A DNA stretch of 64,000 bases from Streptomyces natalensis ATCC 27448 (GTDB lineage: Bacteria; Actinomycetota; Actinomycetes; Streptomycetales; Streptomycetaceae). The notes beneath the pieces are model-generated. The model had not been told where the DNA came from. It saw nothing but the letters and a program-made list of their open reading frames with translations, and made no database searches. The position numbers and the translations under genes are program-made. This document shows, piece by piece, positions 25,776-34,761 of this stretch. How positions within the stretch are numbered: position 1 is the stretch's first letter; each line of letters starts with the position of its first letter. The stretch spans positions 248,001 to 312,000 of the forward strand of contig NZ_JRKI01000061.1 in NCBI RefSeq assembly GCF_000935125.1. The letters are read 5' to 3'.

Positions 25776-26195
25776 GGTGCTTTTGCCCCCTCTCGGCCGT
25801 TGGTGGACGGCCCATGCCCGCCGCGGGCGCGGCGCGGTTCACCTCACTGGTGCAACAGCCGCAACGGTGCGGCCGCGACAGACCGAGCGGACGTCGCCGT
25901 AGGTCACCCGGGGGAATACCAGGGGGAATTCACGTGACGTCGGTCGGGATGGTCCTCGTACAAAGAGCCGGTGCTCTCCGTGGCGGGAGTCTTCATCCGA
26001 TTCGCGATCACTCACCAGACCTGGCGGGGAAAGGATGCGCAACTGTGATGTGGTCCGCGGCGTTCCGTTATACGGACGCCAGAAGTGGCTGAGCGGAGCG
26101 AATACCGGGAAAAGGGAGGTAACTCCGTGGGGCGCACCGGGCGAATTCGCCGCAAGAGCGCCGGGCGGCGGCGACGTCCGCCGCCGAGGGGGATG
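25776..26195. other. 420-bp promoter/terminator region between importer and SseB-like genes
   Basis: No supported gene. It should hold the importer promoter (leftward) and the terminator of the SseB-like gene pair. A hairpin with arms GGCGTTCCGT (26059-26068) and ACGGACGCC (26072-26080), with one bulged base, is visible. AT-richer patches at 25918-25930 and 26060-26075 are plausible promoter sites, but I cannot assign boxes with confidence. Confidence 0.35.
26164..26185 (-). terminator. Hairpin downstream of the SseB-like gene
   Basis: GGCGGCGG (26164-26171) and CCGCCGCC (26178-26185) are exact complements with a 6-nt loop, 10 nt past the leftward gene's stop. There is no T-run, as is common for streptomycete terminators. 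Confidence 0.55.
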
Positions 26196-27023
26196 TCAGT
26201 ACGGGCGCGGGTAGCCGTAGCCCTGCACGGGCGCCGGGGCGGGCGGCTGACCGGGCAACTGGCCCGGCATCTGCCCGGGCACCTGGCCGTAGCCGTCGCG
26301 GTCGAAGAAGGGCCGGGCGCTGGCGCGCATCCACATGCCGACGGGGTCGTACTCGTCGTTCATCGCGACCGTCGAGACCGGCAGACCGTCGGGAACGGCG
26401 CCGATGGACTGCTGGATCATCATCCGCACCGAGTCCACCGCCTGCTGTCCGGTGTCGTACAGATCCAGGCCGATCGCCAGATAGGGCGCGCCGAGGGCGG
26501 GTTGCACCCAGGCGCGGCGCAACGACCGTACGGCGGGGGTGCGGTGGGCGTTCTGGGCGAGCAGGGCGTAGAACTGCGGGATGTCGATGACCGGTTCGCT
26601 GATCCGCAGCGGTCCGGCGGGCAGCCGCTCCAGGCCGCCGGCGATCCGGCGCAGGTCGAGCCAGGGGATGCCGACGCCGCCGCCGGGGGCGTGCGGGTTG
26701 AGCCACAGGCCCCAGCGGTCCGGGAAGAGCGAGGCGGCGATCTCGGGTCCGGTGACGAGTTCGTGGTCGCGGTTCCAGCCGGAGGCGGCGAGTTCGGCCG
26801 CGGAGGTCACACAGGGCGCATAGCCCAGGCCGTCGACCTCCATGTTGCCGTACTGCGCATCGGGCAGGCCGGCGCGGCCCTGCCACAGCAGCATCCACAC
26901 CTGGCCGGCCGCCAGGGCGTGCAGCAGCGCCTCGTAGGCGTCGTAGCGACCGGGCGAGACCTGCGCCAGCATCTGCTCGACCTGGCCGGCCGCCGCCGCT
27001 CCCTGATGCGCACCCGCGCTCAC
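26196..27023 (-). CDS. SseB-like protein (enhanced serine sensitivity family), paralogue 1
   Basis: The 275-residue protein has an SseB N-terminal-like domain (VWMLLWQGRAG...GLGYAPCVTSAAELAASGW) and an SseB C-terminal-like domain (about 120-240, LERLPAGPLRISEP then YLAIGLDLYDTGQQAVDSVR). It ends in a Pro/Gly/Gln-rich tail (QVPGQMPGQLPGQPPAP). E. coli sseB was named for serine sensitivity, mechanism unknown. It lies 63 nt after a paralogue, near glycine/serine genes. Confidence 0.8.
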   Translation of the reverse strand: MSAGAHQGAAAAGQVEQMLAQVSPGRYDAYEALLHALAAGQVWMLLWQGRAGLPDAQYGNMEVDGLGYAPCVTSAAELAASGWNRDHELVTGPEIAASLFPDRWGLWLNPHAPGGGVGIPWLDLRRIAGGLERLPAGPLRISEPVIDIPQFYALLAQNAHRTPAVRSLRRAWVQPALGAPYLAIGLDLYDTGQQAVDSVRMMIQQSIGAVPDGLPVSTVAMNDEYDPVGMWMRASARPFFDRDGYGQVPGQMPGQLPGQPPAPAPVQGYGYPRPY

Positions 27024-27086
27024 GTGGTCCGTCCCTTCCTAGTGGCCGGGCGCGTGGGGGTCCGCCCGCGCCGTCGCCCCACCAGC

Positions 27087-27974
27087 TTACGAGTGGTCCC
27101 GCGCGTAGAAGGGCCGCACGCGCTCAAGCATCCAGTCGGCGACCGGGTCACCCTGGGCGATATCGAGCATCACCAACTGGACGGGCCAGGGCACCGGCAC
27201 CGTACCGAGCGCCCGTCCCAGGGCGTTGAGCACCGCGTCTCTGGCGCTGCCGTCCTGGAGCGCGGCGGGCGCGGCCCCGACCTGAACACCGACGAACAGT
27301 GCGGGCGTGTCGCCCTCGACACTTGCCAGGGCACGCCGGGCAGTCAGGACAATTCCGGCGGCGGAGAACTCCAGTCCGGCGGCGGCGAGAAAGTCCACCG
27401 GCTCGTCCTGCCAGTCCGGTTCGAACAGCCGCACCCGGCCGCCGCTGGGCAGGGCGGCATCGTCCTCCCCGCGCCCGGCCCGGCACAGTTCGGCCACCGC
27501 GGGCGGCGGCAGCGGGACGCCGACGGCGCCGTCCGGATTGACCGCGATGCCCATGTTCGGCGGCAGTCCGCGGGCGAACTCCCGGGCGGGGGCGACGGTG
27601 AAGGGCATATGCGAGCCGACGACCCGGAGGAACTCCTGCTCGGAGCTGAAGACGGGGACGTAGGCGAGGCCCTCGATGTCGACGGTGGGCAGGTCCAGTC
27701 CGCGGGTGCCGGGCCCCGCCGAGTCCGGTCCGCCGCCGTTGGGCAGCGGGACCCACAGCCGGCTGCGGCCCAGGACCTCCACGATCCGGCCGCCCGCGCC
27801 CGGATGCCCGACCGCGGCCGAAAGCACCTCTTCGAGCTCGTTCGCGGGCCAGGACAGCTGGGGTATCCCCTGGCCGGGGAAGTCCCCGTGCCCCGGAATG
27901 CCCCCATGCCCCGGATAGGTCCCGTGCCCCGGAATGTCCCCCTGCGGGTAGCTCCCCTGCTCCGGAAAAGTCAT
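27087..27974 (-). CDS. SseB-like protein, paralogue 2 with PGHG repeats
   Basis: The 295-residue protein starts with a Gly/His/Pro repeat of PGHG-type units (residues about 10-35), then an SseB-like N-domain (ANELEEVLSAAVGHPGAGGR...VDIEGLAYVPVFSSEQEFL) and an SseB C-domain-like half ending VRPFYARD. ATG 27974 has GGGTGG 6 nt upstream; ATG 27980 is directly adjacent to that site and less likely. It probably forms an operon with paralogue 1. Function unknown. Confidence 0.78.
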   Translation of the reverse strand: MTFPEQGSYPQGDIPGHGTYPGHGGIPGHGDFPGQGIPQLSWPANELEEVLSAAVGHPGAGGRIVEVLGRSRLWVPLPNGGGPDSAGPGTRGLDLPTVDIEGLAYVPVFSSEQEFLRVVGSHMPFTVAPAREFARGLPPNMGIAVNPDGAVGVPLPPPAVAELCRAGRGEDDAALPSGGRVRLFEPDWQDEPVDFLAAAGLEFSAAGIVLTARRALASVEGDTPALFVGVQVGAAPAALQDGSARDAVLNALGRALGTVPVPWPVQLVMLDIAQGDPVADWMLERVRPFYARDHS

Positions 27975-28182
27975 CTGCATCCACCCGTTCCGCCGTGCGC
28001 TGCGCTCGGCCTCAACCCTACGTGGTCGGCTTTCCCGCCTTGCCGGCCACGGCGCTGTCGTCCGCCGCGCGGGGCCGTACGGCAGCAGCACCGGGTCTCC
28101 ACTGCTTCGCCGCTACGACCCGGCGCCTTCCGTGGGTTGGGGCTTCTTACGGGGGCAGGCGTGATGGTGATGCTGCGGGCGG

Positions 28183-28923
28183 TCAGCCGAAGCGGAGGGT
28201 CTCCAGCGCCGCCGACGACCGGCGGTCCAGCAGCACCACCGAGCCGAATCCCCGGGGCGGCCGCCCCGCTTCCGCCGCTCCGACCAGCCGCCCGACCGCA
28301 CGCCGGTGCCGGGCGAAGGCGTATTCCGACACCCCGCGCCCCCGCGCCGCCTGCCCCGAGCGCGCCACCGCGGCCGGCACGTCCAGCAGCACCAGATGCA
28401 GCCCGCGGCCGCCGCGCCGGGCCGAGAGCGCCAGCCAGCGCCGCACCCAGGAGAGCGTGCCGCAGTCGTGCACCACCACGCTGCTGCCGGAGCGCAGCGC
28501 GCGGCGCAGCGCCAGATAGTGGGCCACGCGGACCAGCGGCCGGTAGACGGCGTACGGCAGGCGGCGCAGCCTGCCGCGCTCCCAGCGTTCGCGGACGTCC
28601 TGCGAGTCGATGCGGTGCACCGCGCCGCCGCCGGCGTCCAGCGCCGGCACGATGCGGTGCATCAGGGTGCTCTTGCCGCCGCCGGGCAGCCCCGAGACGA
28701 CCACCAGATCGCCGGCCGGGAAGCGCAGTCCGGCCGCGGGGCGGGCGCCGTCCCTGAGGTCGACGACATCGGTGCCGCGGCCGGGCCGTACGTAAGTCCG
28801 CGGTACGGCGCGCCGGGCGGCGGCTCCCGTTCCCCTGGAGGCGGCCCCGGTGTCACGGGAGGCCACTCCCGTTTCCCGGGAGGCGACCTCCGTCGTCGTC
28901 ATGCCTGCGGCTTCGCGGTGCAC
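28183..28923 (-). CDS. P-loop NTPase of the AAA_33/kinase type
   Basis: The 246-residue protein has a Walker A GLPGGGKST after a strand (DLVVVSGLP), a later VVVHDCGTLSWVRRWLAL segment that fits a lid/acceptor region, and LHLVLLDVPAAVARSGQAARGR. This is the layout of small zeta-toxin/polynucleotide-kinase-like AAA_33 proteins. The N-terminus carries three TGxASR repeats. GTG 28923 is chosen because GGAGGGGG lies about 7 nt upstream. It is divergent from the glycine riboswitch; substrate unknown. Confidence 0.75.
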   Translation of the reverse strand: MHREAAGMTTTEVASRETGVASRDTGAASRGTGAAARRAVPRTYVRPGRGTDVVDLRDGARPAAGLRFPAGDLVVVSGLPGGGKSTLMHRIVPALDAGGGAVHRIDSQDVRERWERGRLRRLPYAVYRPLVRVAHYLALRRALRSGSSVVVHDCGTLSWVRRWLALSARRGGRGLHLVLLDVPAAVARSGQAARGRGVSEYAFARHRRAVGRLVGAAEAGRPPRGFGSVVLLDRRSSAALETLRFG

Positions 28924-29162
28924 CGTGATCGCCCCCTCCCGGTCCGGTTCGGCGCCGGTGCGGCACCCTCCCCCGCGCAGAGTGTCAAGAAACGGTAATG
29001 CGCATCAAGGTGCTCGTGGGATCCGCCCGGGTCGTGCACCACGTGACGGCCGCCCCTCCTCGATCCGGCATTCCCGTGCAATGATGTCGGCGCCACGTGC
29101 GCACCTGTGTTCCCTCGGGCACAGTCCTCGCACGGGCCAACTGCATACCGGCCGCTTGAATC

Positions 29163-29365
29163 CGCGCGGGAGAGTCCCCGGCCGCCACGGCGGGGCGCCG
29201 AAGGAGCAAGTCCTCCCTTGAATCTCTCAGGCCCCTATACCGCGCGGGCGAGGCAGATCTGAAAAGCGAGCCGCTGCCCGAAGGGGCGGCTCCACCCAAG
29301 GTGCAAACCGGGTCCGTTCGCGGGATCCCGGTGAACCTCTCAGGTTCCGATGACAGATGGGGAGA
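29163..29365 (+). promoter_or_regulatory. Tandem glycine riboswitch
   Basis: Two glycine aptamers lie in series ahead of gcvT. Aptamer 1 (about 29163-29256) shows GCCGAAGGAGCAA, then AATCTCTCAGGC and TACCGCGCGG closing on GCGCGGGAGAG. Aptamer 2 (about 29262-29362) shows CCAAGGTGCAAA, then GAACCTCTCAGGTTCCGATG and ACAGATGGGGAG. These are the conserved internal loops of the class. A short GACAA/TTGTC hairpin (29364-29376) lies between aptamer 2 and the gcvT ribosome site (GGGAG, 29387-29391). Glycine presumably turns on the cleavage-system genes. Confidence 0.93.
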
Positions 29366-29399
29366 CAAGTTTTGTCACCCTGCCTGGGAGCCCAGAACC

Positions 29400-30527
29400 A
29401 TGACTGATGCCCCCCGCCGCACCGCACTCGATGCCACGCATCGCGCGCTCGGCGCGACCATGACCGACTTCGCCGGCTGGGACATGCCGCTGCGCTACGG
29501 CAGCGAGCGCGACGAGCACGTCGCGGTCCGCACCCGTGCCGGCCTCTTCGACCTCTCCCACATGGGCGAGATCACCGTCACCGGCGCGCAGGCCGCCGAC
29601 CTCCTCGACCATGCGCTGGTGGGCAACATCGGCGGGGTGAAGACCGGCCGCGCCCGCTACACCATGATCTGCGACGCCGAGGGCGGCATCCTCGACGACC
29701 TGATCGTCTACCGTCTGGCCGACCAGGAGTACATGGTCGTCGCCAATGCCTCCAACGCCCAGGTGGTGCTGGACGCGCTGACCGAGCGCGCCGCGGGCTT
29801 CGACGCCGCGGTCCGCGACGACCGCGACGCCTATGCACTGCTCGCGGTCCAGGGCCCGGAGTCCCCCGGCATCCTCAAGCGCCTTACGGACGCCGACCTG
29901 GACGGCCTGAAGTACTACGCGGGCCTGCCCGGCACCGTCGCCGGGGTGGACGCGCTGATCGCCCGTACCGGCTACACCGGCGAGGACGGCTTCGAGCTGT
30001 TCGTCCGGCCCGAGCACGCCGTCACCCTCTGGGAGGCGCTGACCGAGGCCGGCAAGGACGCCGGGCTGGTCCCGTGCGGCCTCTCCTGCCGCGACACGCT
30101 GCGCCTGGAGGCGGGGATGCCGCTGTACGGGCACGAGCTGACCCGCGCCACCACGCCGTTCGACGCGGGCCTGGGCCGGGTCGTGAAGTTCGAGAAGACG
30201 ACGAACGACGGTGACTTCGTGGGCCGGACCGCGCTGGAGGCGGCCGCCGCCCGCGCCGAGACCGCCCCGCCGCGCAAGCTGGTCGGCCTGATCGCCCAGG
30301 GCCGCCGGATCCCCCGGGCCGGCTACCCGGTCGTCGCCGCCGACGGCACGGTCATCGGCGAGGTCACCTCCGGGGCCCCCTCCCCCACCCTCGGCAAGCC
30401 GATCGCCATCGCGTATGTGGACGCGGCGTACGCCACGCCGGGCACCGAGGGTGTCGCGGTGGACATCCGTGGAACCCATGAGCCGTACGAGGTCGTCGCG
30501 CTGCCCTTCTACAAGCGCCAGAAGTAA
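29400..30527 (+). CDS. gcvT: Glycine cleavage system aminomethyltransferase (T protein)
   Basis: GcvT transfers the methylene carbon from aminomethyl-lipoyl-H protein to tetrahydrofolate and releases ammonia. The 375-residue protein has GWDMPLRYGSERDEHVAVR with the following GLFDLSHMGE, the folate-binding YTGEDGFELFV and DTLRLEAGMPLYGHEL, plus the C-terminal beta-barrel (FVGRTALE...GEVTSGAPSPTLGKPIA). It is full length. It is first in a gcvT-gcvH-glyA cluster under a glycine riboswitch. gcvP is not in the window. Confidence 0.98.
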   Translation: MTDAPRRTALDATHRALGATMTDFAGWDMPLRYGSERDEHVAVRTRAGLFDLSHMGEITVTGAQAADLLDHALVGNIGGVKTGRARYTMICDAEGGILDDLIVYRLADQEYMVVANASNAQVVLDALTERAAGFDAAVRDDRDAYALLAVQGPESPGILKRLTDADLDGLKYYAGLPGTVAGVDALIARTGYTGEDGFELFVRPEHAVTLWEALTEAGKDAGLVPCGLSCRDTLRLEAGMPLYGHELTRATTPFDAGLGRVVKFEKTTNDGDFVGRTALEAAAARAETAPPRKLVGLIAQGRRIPRAGYPVVAADGTVIGEVTSGAPSPTLGKPIAIAYVDAAYATPGTEGVAVDIRGTHEPYEVVALPFYKRQK

Positions 30528-30648
30528 CGGTTCGTCCGCGGCGGACCGGCGGCGGCGCACGCCCTCGCCGTCTCACTGCGTAAGACCCTCCCCTTGGCTT
30601 CCAGGGGCCCCTTCACGATCACCCTTTCGCGTACAGGAGAATCGACCC

Positions 30649-31026
30649 ATGAGCAACCCCCAGCAGCTGCGCTACAGCAAGGAGCACGAGTGGCTGTCGG
30701 CCGCCGAGGACGGCGTCTCGACGGTCGGTATCACCGAGCACGCCGCAAATGCGCTCGGTGACGTGGTCTACGTGGACCTTCCCGAGGTCGGCACGGAGAT
30801 CACGGCGGGCGAGACCTGCGGTGAGCTGGAGTCGACCAAGTCGGTCAGCGATCTCTACGCCCCCGTCAACGGCGAGATCACCGCGGTCAACGAGGACGTC
30901 GTGGCCGACCCCTCGCTGGTGAACTCCGCCCCCTTCGAGGGCGGTTGGCTGTTCAAGGTGAAGATCAGCGGCGAGCCGGGCGAGCTGCTGACGGCCGACG
31001 AGTACGCCGCCTTCATCCAGAGCTGA
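30649..31026 (+). CDS. gcvH: Glycine cleavage system H protein
   Basis: The 125-residue lipoyl carrier shuttles the aminomethyl group between the P, T and L proteins. The lipoylation lysine is K64 in CGELESTKSVSDLYAP, and the N-terminal YSKEHEWL is typical. AGGAGA lies 7 nt before ATG. It follows gcvT by 121 nt and precedes glyA by 30 nt. Confidence 0.98.
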   Translation: MSNPQQLRYSKEHEWLSAAEDGVSTVGITEHAANALGDVVYVDLPEVGTEITAGETCGELESTKSVSDLYAPVNGEITAVNEDVVADPSLVNSAPFEGGWLFKVKISGEPGELLTADEYAAFIQS

Positions 31027-31056
31027 AGCCCGCACCTCTCTCCCCAGGAAGACTCC

Positions 31057-32316
31057 ATGTCTCTTCTCAACAGCTCCCTCCATGAGCTCGACCCCGACGT
31101 CGCCGCCGCCGTCGACGCCGAGCTCCACCGCCAGCAGTCCACCCTCGAAATGATCGCGTCGGAGAACTTCGCCCCCGTCGCCGTCATGGAGGCCCAGGGC
31201 TCCGTCCTGACCAACAAGTACGCCGAGGGCTACCCCGGCCGCCGCTACTACGGCGGCTGTGAGCACGTCGACGTCGTCGAGCAGATCGCCATCGACCGCA
31301 TCAAGGCGCTCTTCGGCGCCGAGGCCGCCAACGTCCAGCCGCACTCCGGTGCGCAGGCCAACGCCGCCGCGATGTTCGCGCTGATCAAGCCGGGCGACAC
31401 CATCCTGGGTCTCAACCTCGCGCACGGCGGGCACCTGACCCACGGTATGAAGATCAACTTCAGCGGCAAGCTGTACAACGTCGTCCCCTACCACGTCGAC
31501 GAGAAGACCAACCTGGTCGACATGGAAGAGGTCGAGCGCCTGGCCAAGGAGCACCGCCCCAAGCTGATCGTGGCCGGCTGGTCCGCCTACCCGCGCCAGC
31601 TGGACTTCGCCGCCTTCCGCCGGATCGCCGACGAGGTCGGTGCGTACCTGATGGTGGACATGGCCCACTTCGCCGGCCTGGTGGCCGCGGGCCTGCACCC
31701 CTCCCCCGTCCCGCACGCCCACGTGGTGACCACCACCACCCACAAGACCCTGGGCGGCCCGCGCGGCGGCGTCATCCTCTCCACCCAGGAGCTCGCCAAG
31801 AAGATCAACTCGGCGGTCTTCCCGGGTCAGCAGGGCGGCCCGCTGGAGCATGTCATCGCGGCCAAGGCGGTCTCCTTCAAGGTCGCGGCGACCGAGGAGT
31901 TCAAGGAGCGCCAGCAGCGCACCCTGGACGGCGCCCGGATCCTCGCCGAGCGGCTGATCCAGCCGGACGTCACCGAGGTCGGCGTCTCCGTCCTGTCCGG
32001 CGGCACGGACGTCCACCTCGTCCTGGTCGACCTGCGCAACAGCGAGCTGGACGGGCAGCAGGCCGAGGACCGCCTCCACGAGGTCGGCATCACGGTCAAC
32101 CGCAACGCCATCCCGAACGACCCGCGGCCCCCGATGGTCACCTCGGGTCTGCGCATCGGCACCCCGGCCCTGGCCACCCGCGGCTTCACCGCCGAGGACT
32201 TCCGCGAGGTCGCCGACATCATCGCCGAGGCCCTCAAGCCGTCGTACGACACGGACGCCCTCAAGGCCCGTGTGACGGCCCTGGCCGAGAAGCACCCGCT
32301 GTACCCGTCGCTGTGA
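31057..32316 (+). CDS. glyA: Serine hydroxymethyltransferase
   Basis: GlyA interconverts glycine plus methylene-THF with serine, using PLP. The 419-residue protein has the PLP lysine K230 in HVVTTTTHKTLGGPRGG, an N-terminal MIASENFAPVAVMEAQGSVLT-like segment, and GWSAYPRQLDF with MVDMAHFAGLVA for cofactor and substrate binding. In this cluster it turns the one-carbon unit released by glycine cleavage into serine, which SdaA can then deaminate. Confidence 0.98.
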   Translation: MSLLNSSLHELDPDVAAAVDAELHRQQSTLEMIASENFAPVAVMEAQGSVLTNKYAEGYPGRRYYGGCEHVDVVEQIAIDRIKALFGAEAANVQPHSGAQANAAAMFALIKPGDTILGLNLAHGGHLTHGMKINFSGKLYNVVPYHVDEKTNLVDMEEVERLAKEHRPKLIVAGWSAYPRQLDFAAFRRIADEVGAYLMVDMAHFAGLVAAGLHPSPVPHAHVVTTTTHKTLGGPRGGVILSTQELAKKINSAVFPGQQGGPLEHVIAAKAVSFKVAATEEFKERQQRTLDGARILAERLIQPDVTEVGVSVLSGGTDVHLVLVDLRNSELDGQQAEDRLHEVGITVNRNAIPNDPRPPMVTSGLRIGTPALATRGFTAEDFREVADIIAEALKPSYDTDALKARVTALAEKHPLYPSL

Positions 32317-32322
32317 CGTGAT

Positions 32323-32365
32323 GCGGGTATCCGCGGCCGTACGCGTACGCGCCCCGGATACCCGC
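32323..32365 (+). terminator. Hairpin terminator after glyA
   Basis: GCGGGTATCCG (32323-32333) and its exact complement (32355-32365) form an 11-bp stem with a 21-nt loop, starting 7 nt after the glyA stop. No U-tract follows. It would separate the riboswitch operon from sdaA. Confidence 0.7.
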
Positions 32366-32701
32366 ACCGCACTCGCCGCGCGCCCCGGGGACGGCCTCAC
32401 TTCCCGGCCTCCCGGCCCCCTCGGGCCCGGCCCCGGCCCGTATGCCGCCTGGCGTGCCGCCCTCCGCGCCCTCCCCGTGGTCCTGACTGCCGTCCTGGCC
32501 CGTCACCGTCGTCGTTGTCCGTGACGACGGCCACCCGACGCCTCTCGTCCATGGGCGCATGCCCCCATCCGGGTTACGCTCGACAATCGGCACAGAAACG
32601 CAGAAACGTGCCTGCCGCCGACCGGGGCCCACCCCGCCCCGCCCCGTCCCCCGCTTCACCGCTCCACCACCCACCCCGAGCAGACAAGGGAGTCCGCCGC
32701 C
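32366..32701 (+). other. sdaA upstream region
   Basis: No gene. GGTTACGCTCG near 32573 resembles boxes before two other rightward genes here and may include a -10 (TACGCT). A short direct repeat CAGAAACG(C/T) follows near 32592-32609. I saw no recognisable riboswitch. Confidence 0.3.
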
Positions 32702-34084
32702 ATGGCCATCTCCGTCTTCGACCTCTTCTCCATCGGCATCGGCCCCTCCAGCTCCCACACCGTCGGCCCGATGCGCGCCGCCCGGATGTTCGTCGGCCGG
32801 CTGAAGAAGGACGGTCTGCTCGCCCAGACGACCTCGGTACGCGCCGAGCTCTTCGGCTCCCTCGGCGCCACCGGCCACGGCCACGGCACCCCCAAGGCCG
32901 TACTGCTCGGCCTGGAGGGCCACTCCCCCCGCACCGTCGACGTGGAGACCGCCGACGACGAGGTCGAGCGCATCCGCACCACCGGCCGGCTGCGGCTGCT
33001 GGGCGCCGAAATAGGCGCCACCCACGAGATCGCCTTCGACGAGAGCCGCGAGCTGATCCTGCACCGCCGCCGCTCCCTGCCGTACCACGCCAACGGCATG
33101 ACCCTCTTCGCCTACGACGCCGACGGCGCGCCCCTCCTGGAGAAGACCTACTACTCCGTCGGCGGCGGCTTCGTCGTCGACGAGGACGCGGTGGGCGAGG
33201 ACCGCATCAAGCTCGACGACACCGTCCTGACGCACCCCTTCCGCACCGGCGACGAGCTGCTGCGCATGTCCCACGAGACGGGCCTGTCGATCTCCGCGCT
33301 GATGCTGGAGAACGAGAAGGCGTGGCGCACGGAGGAGGAGATCCGGGCCGGGCTGCTGGAGATCTGGCGGGTCATGCAGGGGTGCGTGGAGCGCGGGATG
33401 GCGCGCGAGGGCATCCTGCCGGGCGGGCTCAAGGTCCGCCGCCGGGCCGCCAACGCCGCCCGCGCCCTGCGCTCCGAGGGCAACCCGGCCGCCCACGCCA
33501 TGGAATGGGTCACCCTCTACGCCATGGCCGTCAACGAGGAGAACGCGGCCGGCGGCCGGGTGGTGACCGCCCCCACCAACGGCGCGGCCGGCATCATCCC
33601 CGCCGTCCTGCACTACTACGTCAACTTCGTGCCCGGGGCCGACGAGGACGGTGTCGTCCGCTTCCTGCTGGCCGCCGGCGCCATCGGCATGCTCTTCAAG
33701 GAGAACGCCTCCATCTCCGGCGCCGAGGTCGGCTGCCAGGGCGAGGTCGGCTCGGCCTGCTCCATGGCCGCCGGCGGCCTGGCCGAGGTGCTCGGCGGCT
33801 CCCCCGAGCAGGTCGAGAACGCCGCCGAGATCGGCATGGAACACAACCTGGGCCTGACCTGCGACCCGGTCGGCGGCCTCGTCCAGATCCCCTGCATCGA
33901 ACGCAACGGCATGGCCTCCGCCAAGGCCGTCACCGCCGCCCGCATGGCCCTGCGCGGCGACGGCCGCCACCACGTCTCCCTCGACAAGGTCATCAAGACC
34001 ATGAAGGAGACCGGCGCCGACATGAGCGTCAAGTACAAGGAGACGGCGCGCGGCGGGCTCGCGGTCAACATCATCGAGTGCTGA
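32702..34084 (+). CDS. sdaA: L-serine ammonia-lyase (serine dehydratase, Fe-S type)
   Basis: SdaA converts L-serine to pyruvate and ammonia with a [4Fe-4S] cluster. The 460-residue single-chain enzyme has the N-terminal beta domain (MAISVFDLFSIGIGPSSSHT VGPM region) and a C-terminal catalytic domain with cysteines in GCQGEVGSACSMAAGGL and LTCDPVGGLVQIPCIERNG, plus APTNGAAGIIPAVLHY. Its position after glyA completes a glycine-to-pyruvate route. Confidence 0.98.
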   Translation: MAISVFDLFSIGIGPSSSHTVGPMRAARMFVGRLKKDGLLAQTTSVRAELFGSLGATGHGHGTPKAVLLGLEGHSPRTVDVETADDEVERIRTTGRLRLLGAEIGATHEIAFDESRELILHRRRSLPYHANGMTLFAYDADGAPLLEKTYYSVGGGFVVDEDAVGEDRIKLDDTVLTHPFRTGDELLRMSHETGLSISALMLENEKAWRTEEEIRAGLLEIWRVMQGCVERGMAREGILPGGLKVRRRAANAARALRSEGNPAAHAMEWVTLYAMAVNEENAAGGRVVTAPTNGAAGIIPAVLHYYVNFVPGADEDGVVRFLLAAGAIGMLFKENASISGAEVGCQGEVGSACSMAAGGLAEVLGGSPEQVENAAEIGMEHNLGLTCDPVGGLVQIPCIERNGMASAKAVTAARMALRGDGRHHVSLDKVIKTMKETGADMSVKYKETARGGLAVNIIEC

Positions 34085-34101
34085 GAGCGTAGGCCTGTGG
34101 T

Positions 34102-34146
34102 AGGCCCTGACCAGCGCGTTCGATTCTTTCGGCGCGGTCAGGGCCT
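34102..34146 (+). terminator. Strong hairpin terminator after sdaA
   Basis: AGGCCCTGACC (34102-34112) and GGTCAGGGCCT (34136-34146) form an exact 11-bp stem, with inner AGCGCG/CGGCGC-like pairing. TTTCCT follows at once. It starts 17 nt past the stop. Confidence 0.85.
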
Positions 34147-34193
34147 TTCCTGCCCACGGGGTGGCCTGTCCCTGCAATCCCCTGGGAGCTCTC

Positions 34194-34715
34194 GTGAGCA
34201 GCAGTGAACCGGCGTGGTCCCGGCGCGAGCTGCCGGCGTTCTTCAGGCAATGGCGAAACGACTGGAAGGACGAGGAGCTCTCCCCGTACCACTACCTGGA
34301 CTTCGAGGGCGGTCTGCGTTTCGTCCTGGCCGCGGCGTGGCTGTTCTGCCCCGAGACGGTCGAGTACCGCGGTTGCGTGTTCCTCAAGGAGCGCTTCCAT
34401 CAGGGCACTGTCGACGACTGGTTCACGAACCTGGAGGACGATCGGCGCCGTATCGAACTCGTCGTCAACCACGTCGAGTTGTGGGACGTTTTCAGCAACA
34501 CCCCTTTGACGGGCGACGATCGGCTCGGGGAGGAACTGCCCCACCTCGCGCTGGCTCTGGGGGAGTGCTGGCAGGGAGTCCTGTCCGCGCGCTACCCCGG
34601 CCGGGACATCACCGTCGAGGTGAGCGACGAGGAGGACGGCTCCTACGGGCCGACCGTGGCGTTCCGGACATCCCCGGCCACCCCGGCCTCGGCCTCGGCC
34701 TCGGCCTCCGGCTAG
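34194..34715 (+). CDS. Uncharacterised acidic protein
   Basis: The 173-residue protein is not recognised. It is acidic and Trp/Phe-rich (FFRQWRNDWKDEELSPYHYL, then GGLRFVLAAAWLFCPETVEY), with no membrane segment or signal peptide, and ends in an Ala-Ser repeat. GTG 34194 has GGGAG 5 nt upstream; an in-frame GTG at 34161 lacks one. It lies between two strong terminal signals, so it is monocistronic. The size and composition resemble small cytosolic immunity-like proteins, but I have no motif to support that. Confidence 0.65.
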   Translation: MSSSEPAWSRRELPAFFRQWRNDWKDEELSPYHYLDFEGGLRFVLAAAWLFCPETVEYRGCVFLKERFHQGTVDDWFTNLEDDRRRIELVVNHVELWDVFSNTPLTGDDRLGEELPHLALALGECWQGVLSARYPGRDITVEVSDEEDGSYGPTVAFRTSPATPASASASASG

Positions 34716-34761
34716 GCAGTTTCGTCGGGCGCCTGCGCAGGAGCGCCGTGGCGGACCCTCG

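Noticed and set aside
25839..26042. 67-codon leftward ORF upstream of the peptide importer
   Set aside because: No ribosome site, atypical composition and no motif. It more likely lies in the promoter region.
32366..32701. Riboswitch ahead of sdaA
   Set aside because: I searched by eye for glycine- or other aptamer cores and found none. Only a possible -10 box and a short direct repeat are visible.
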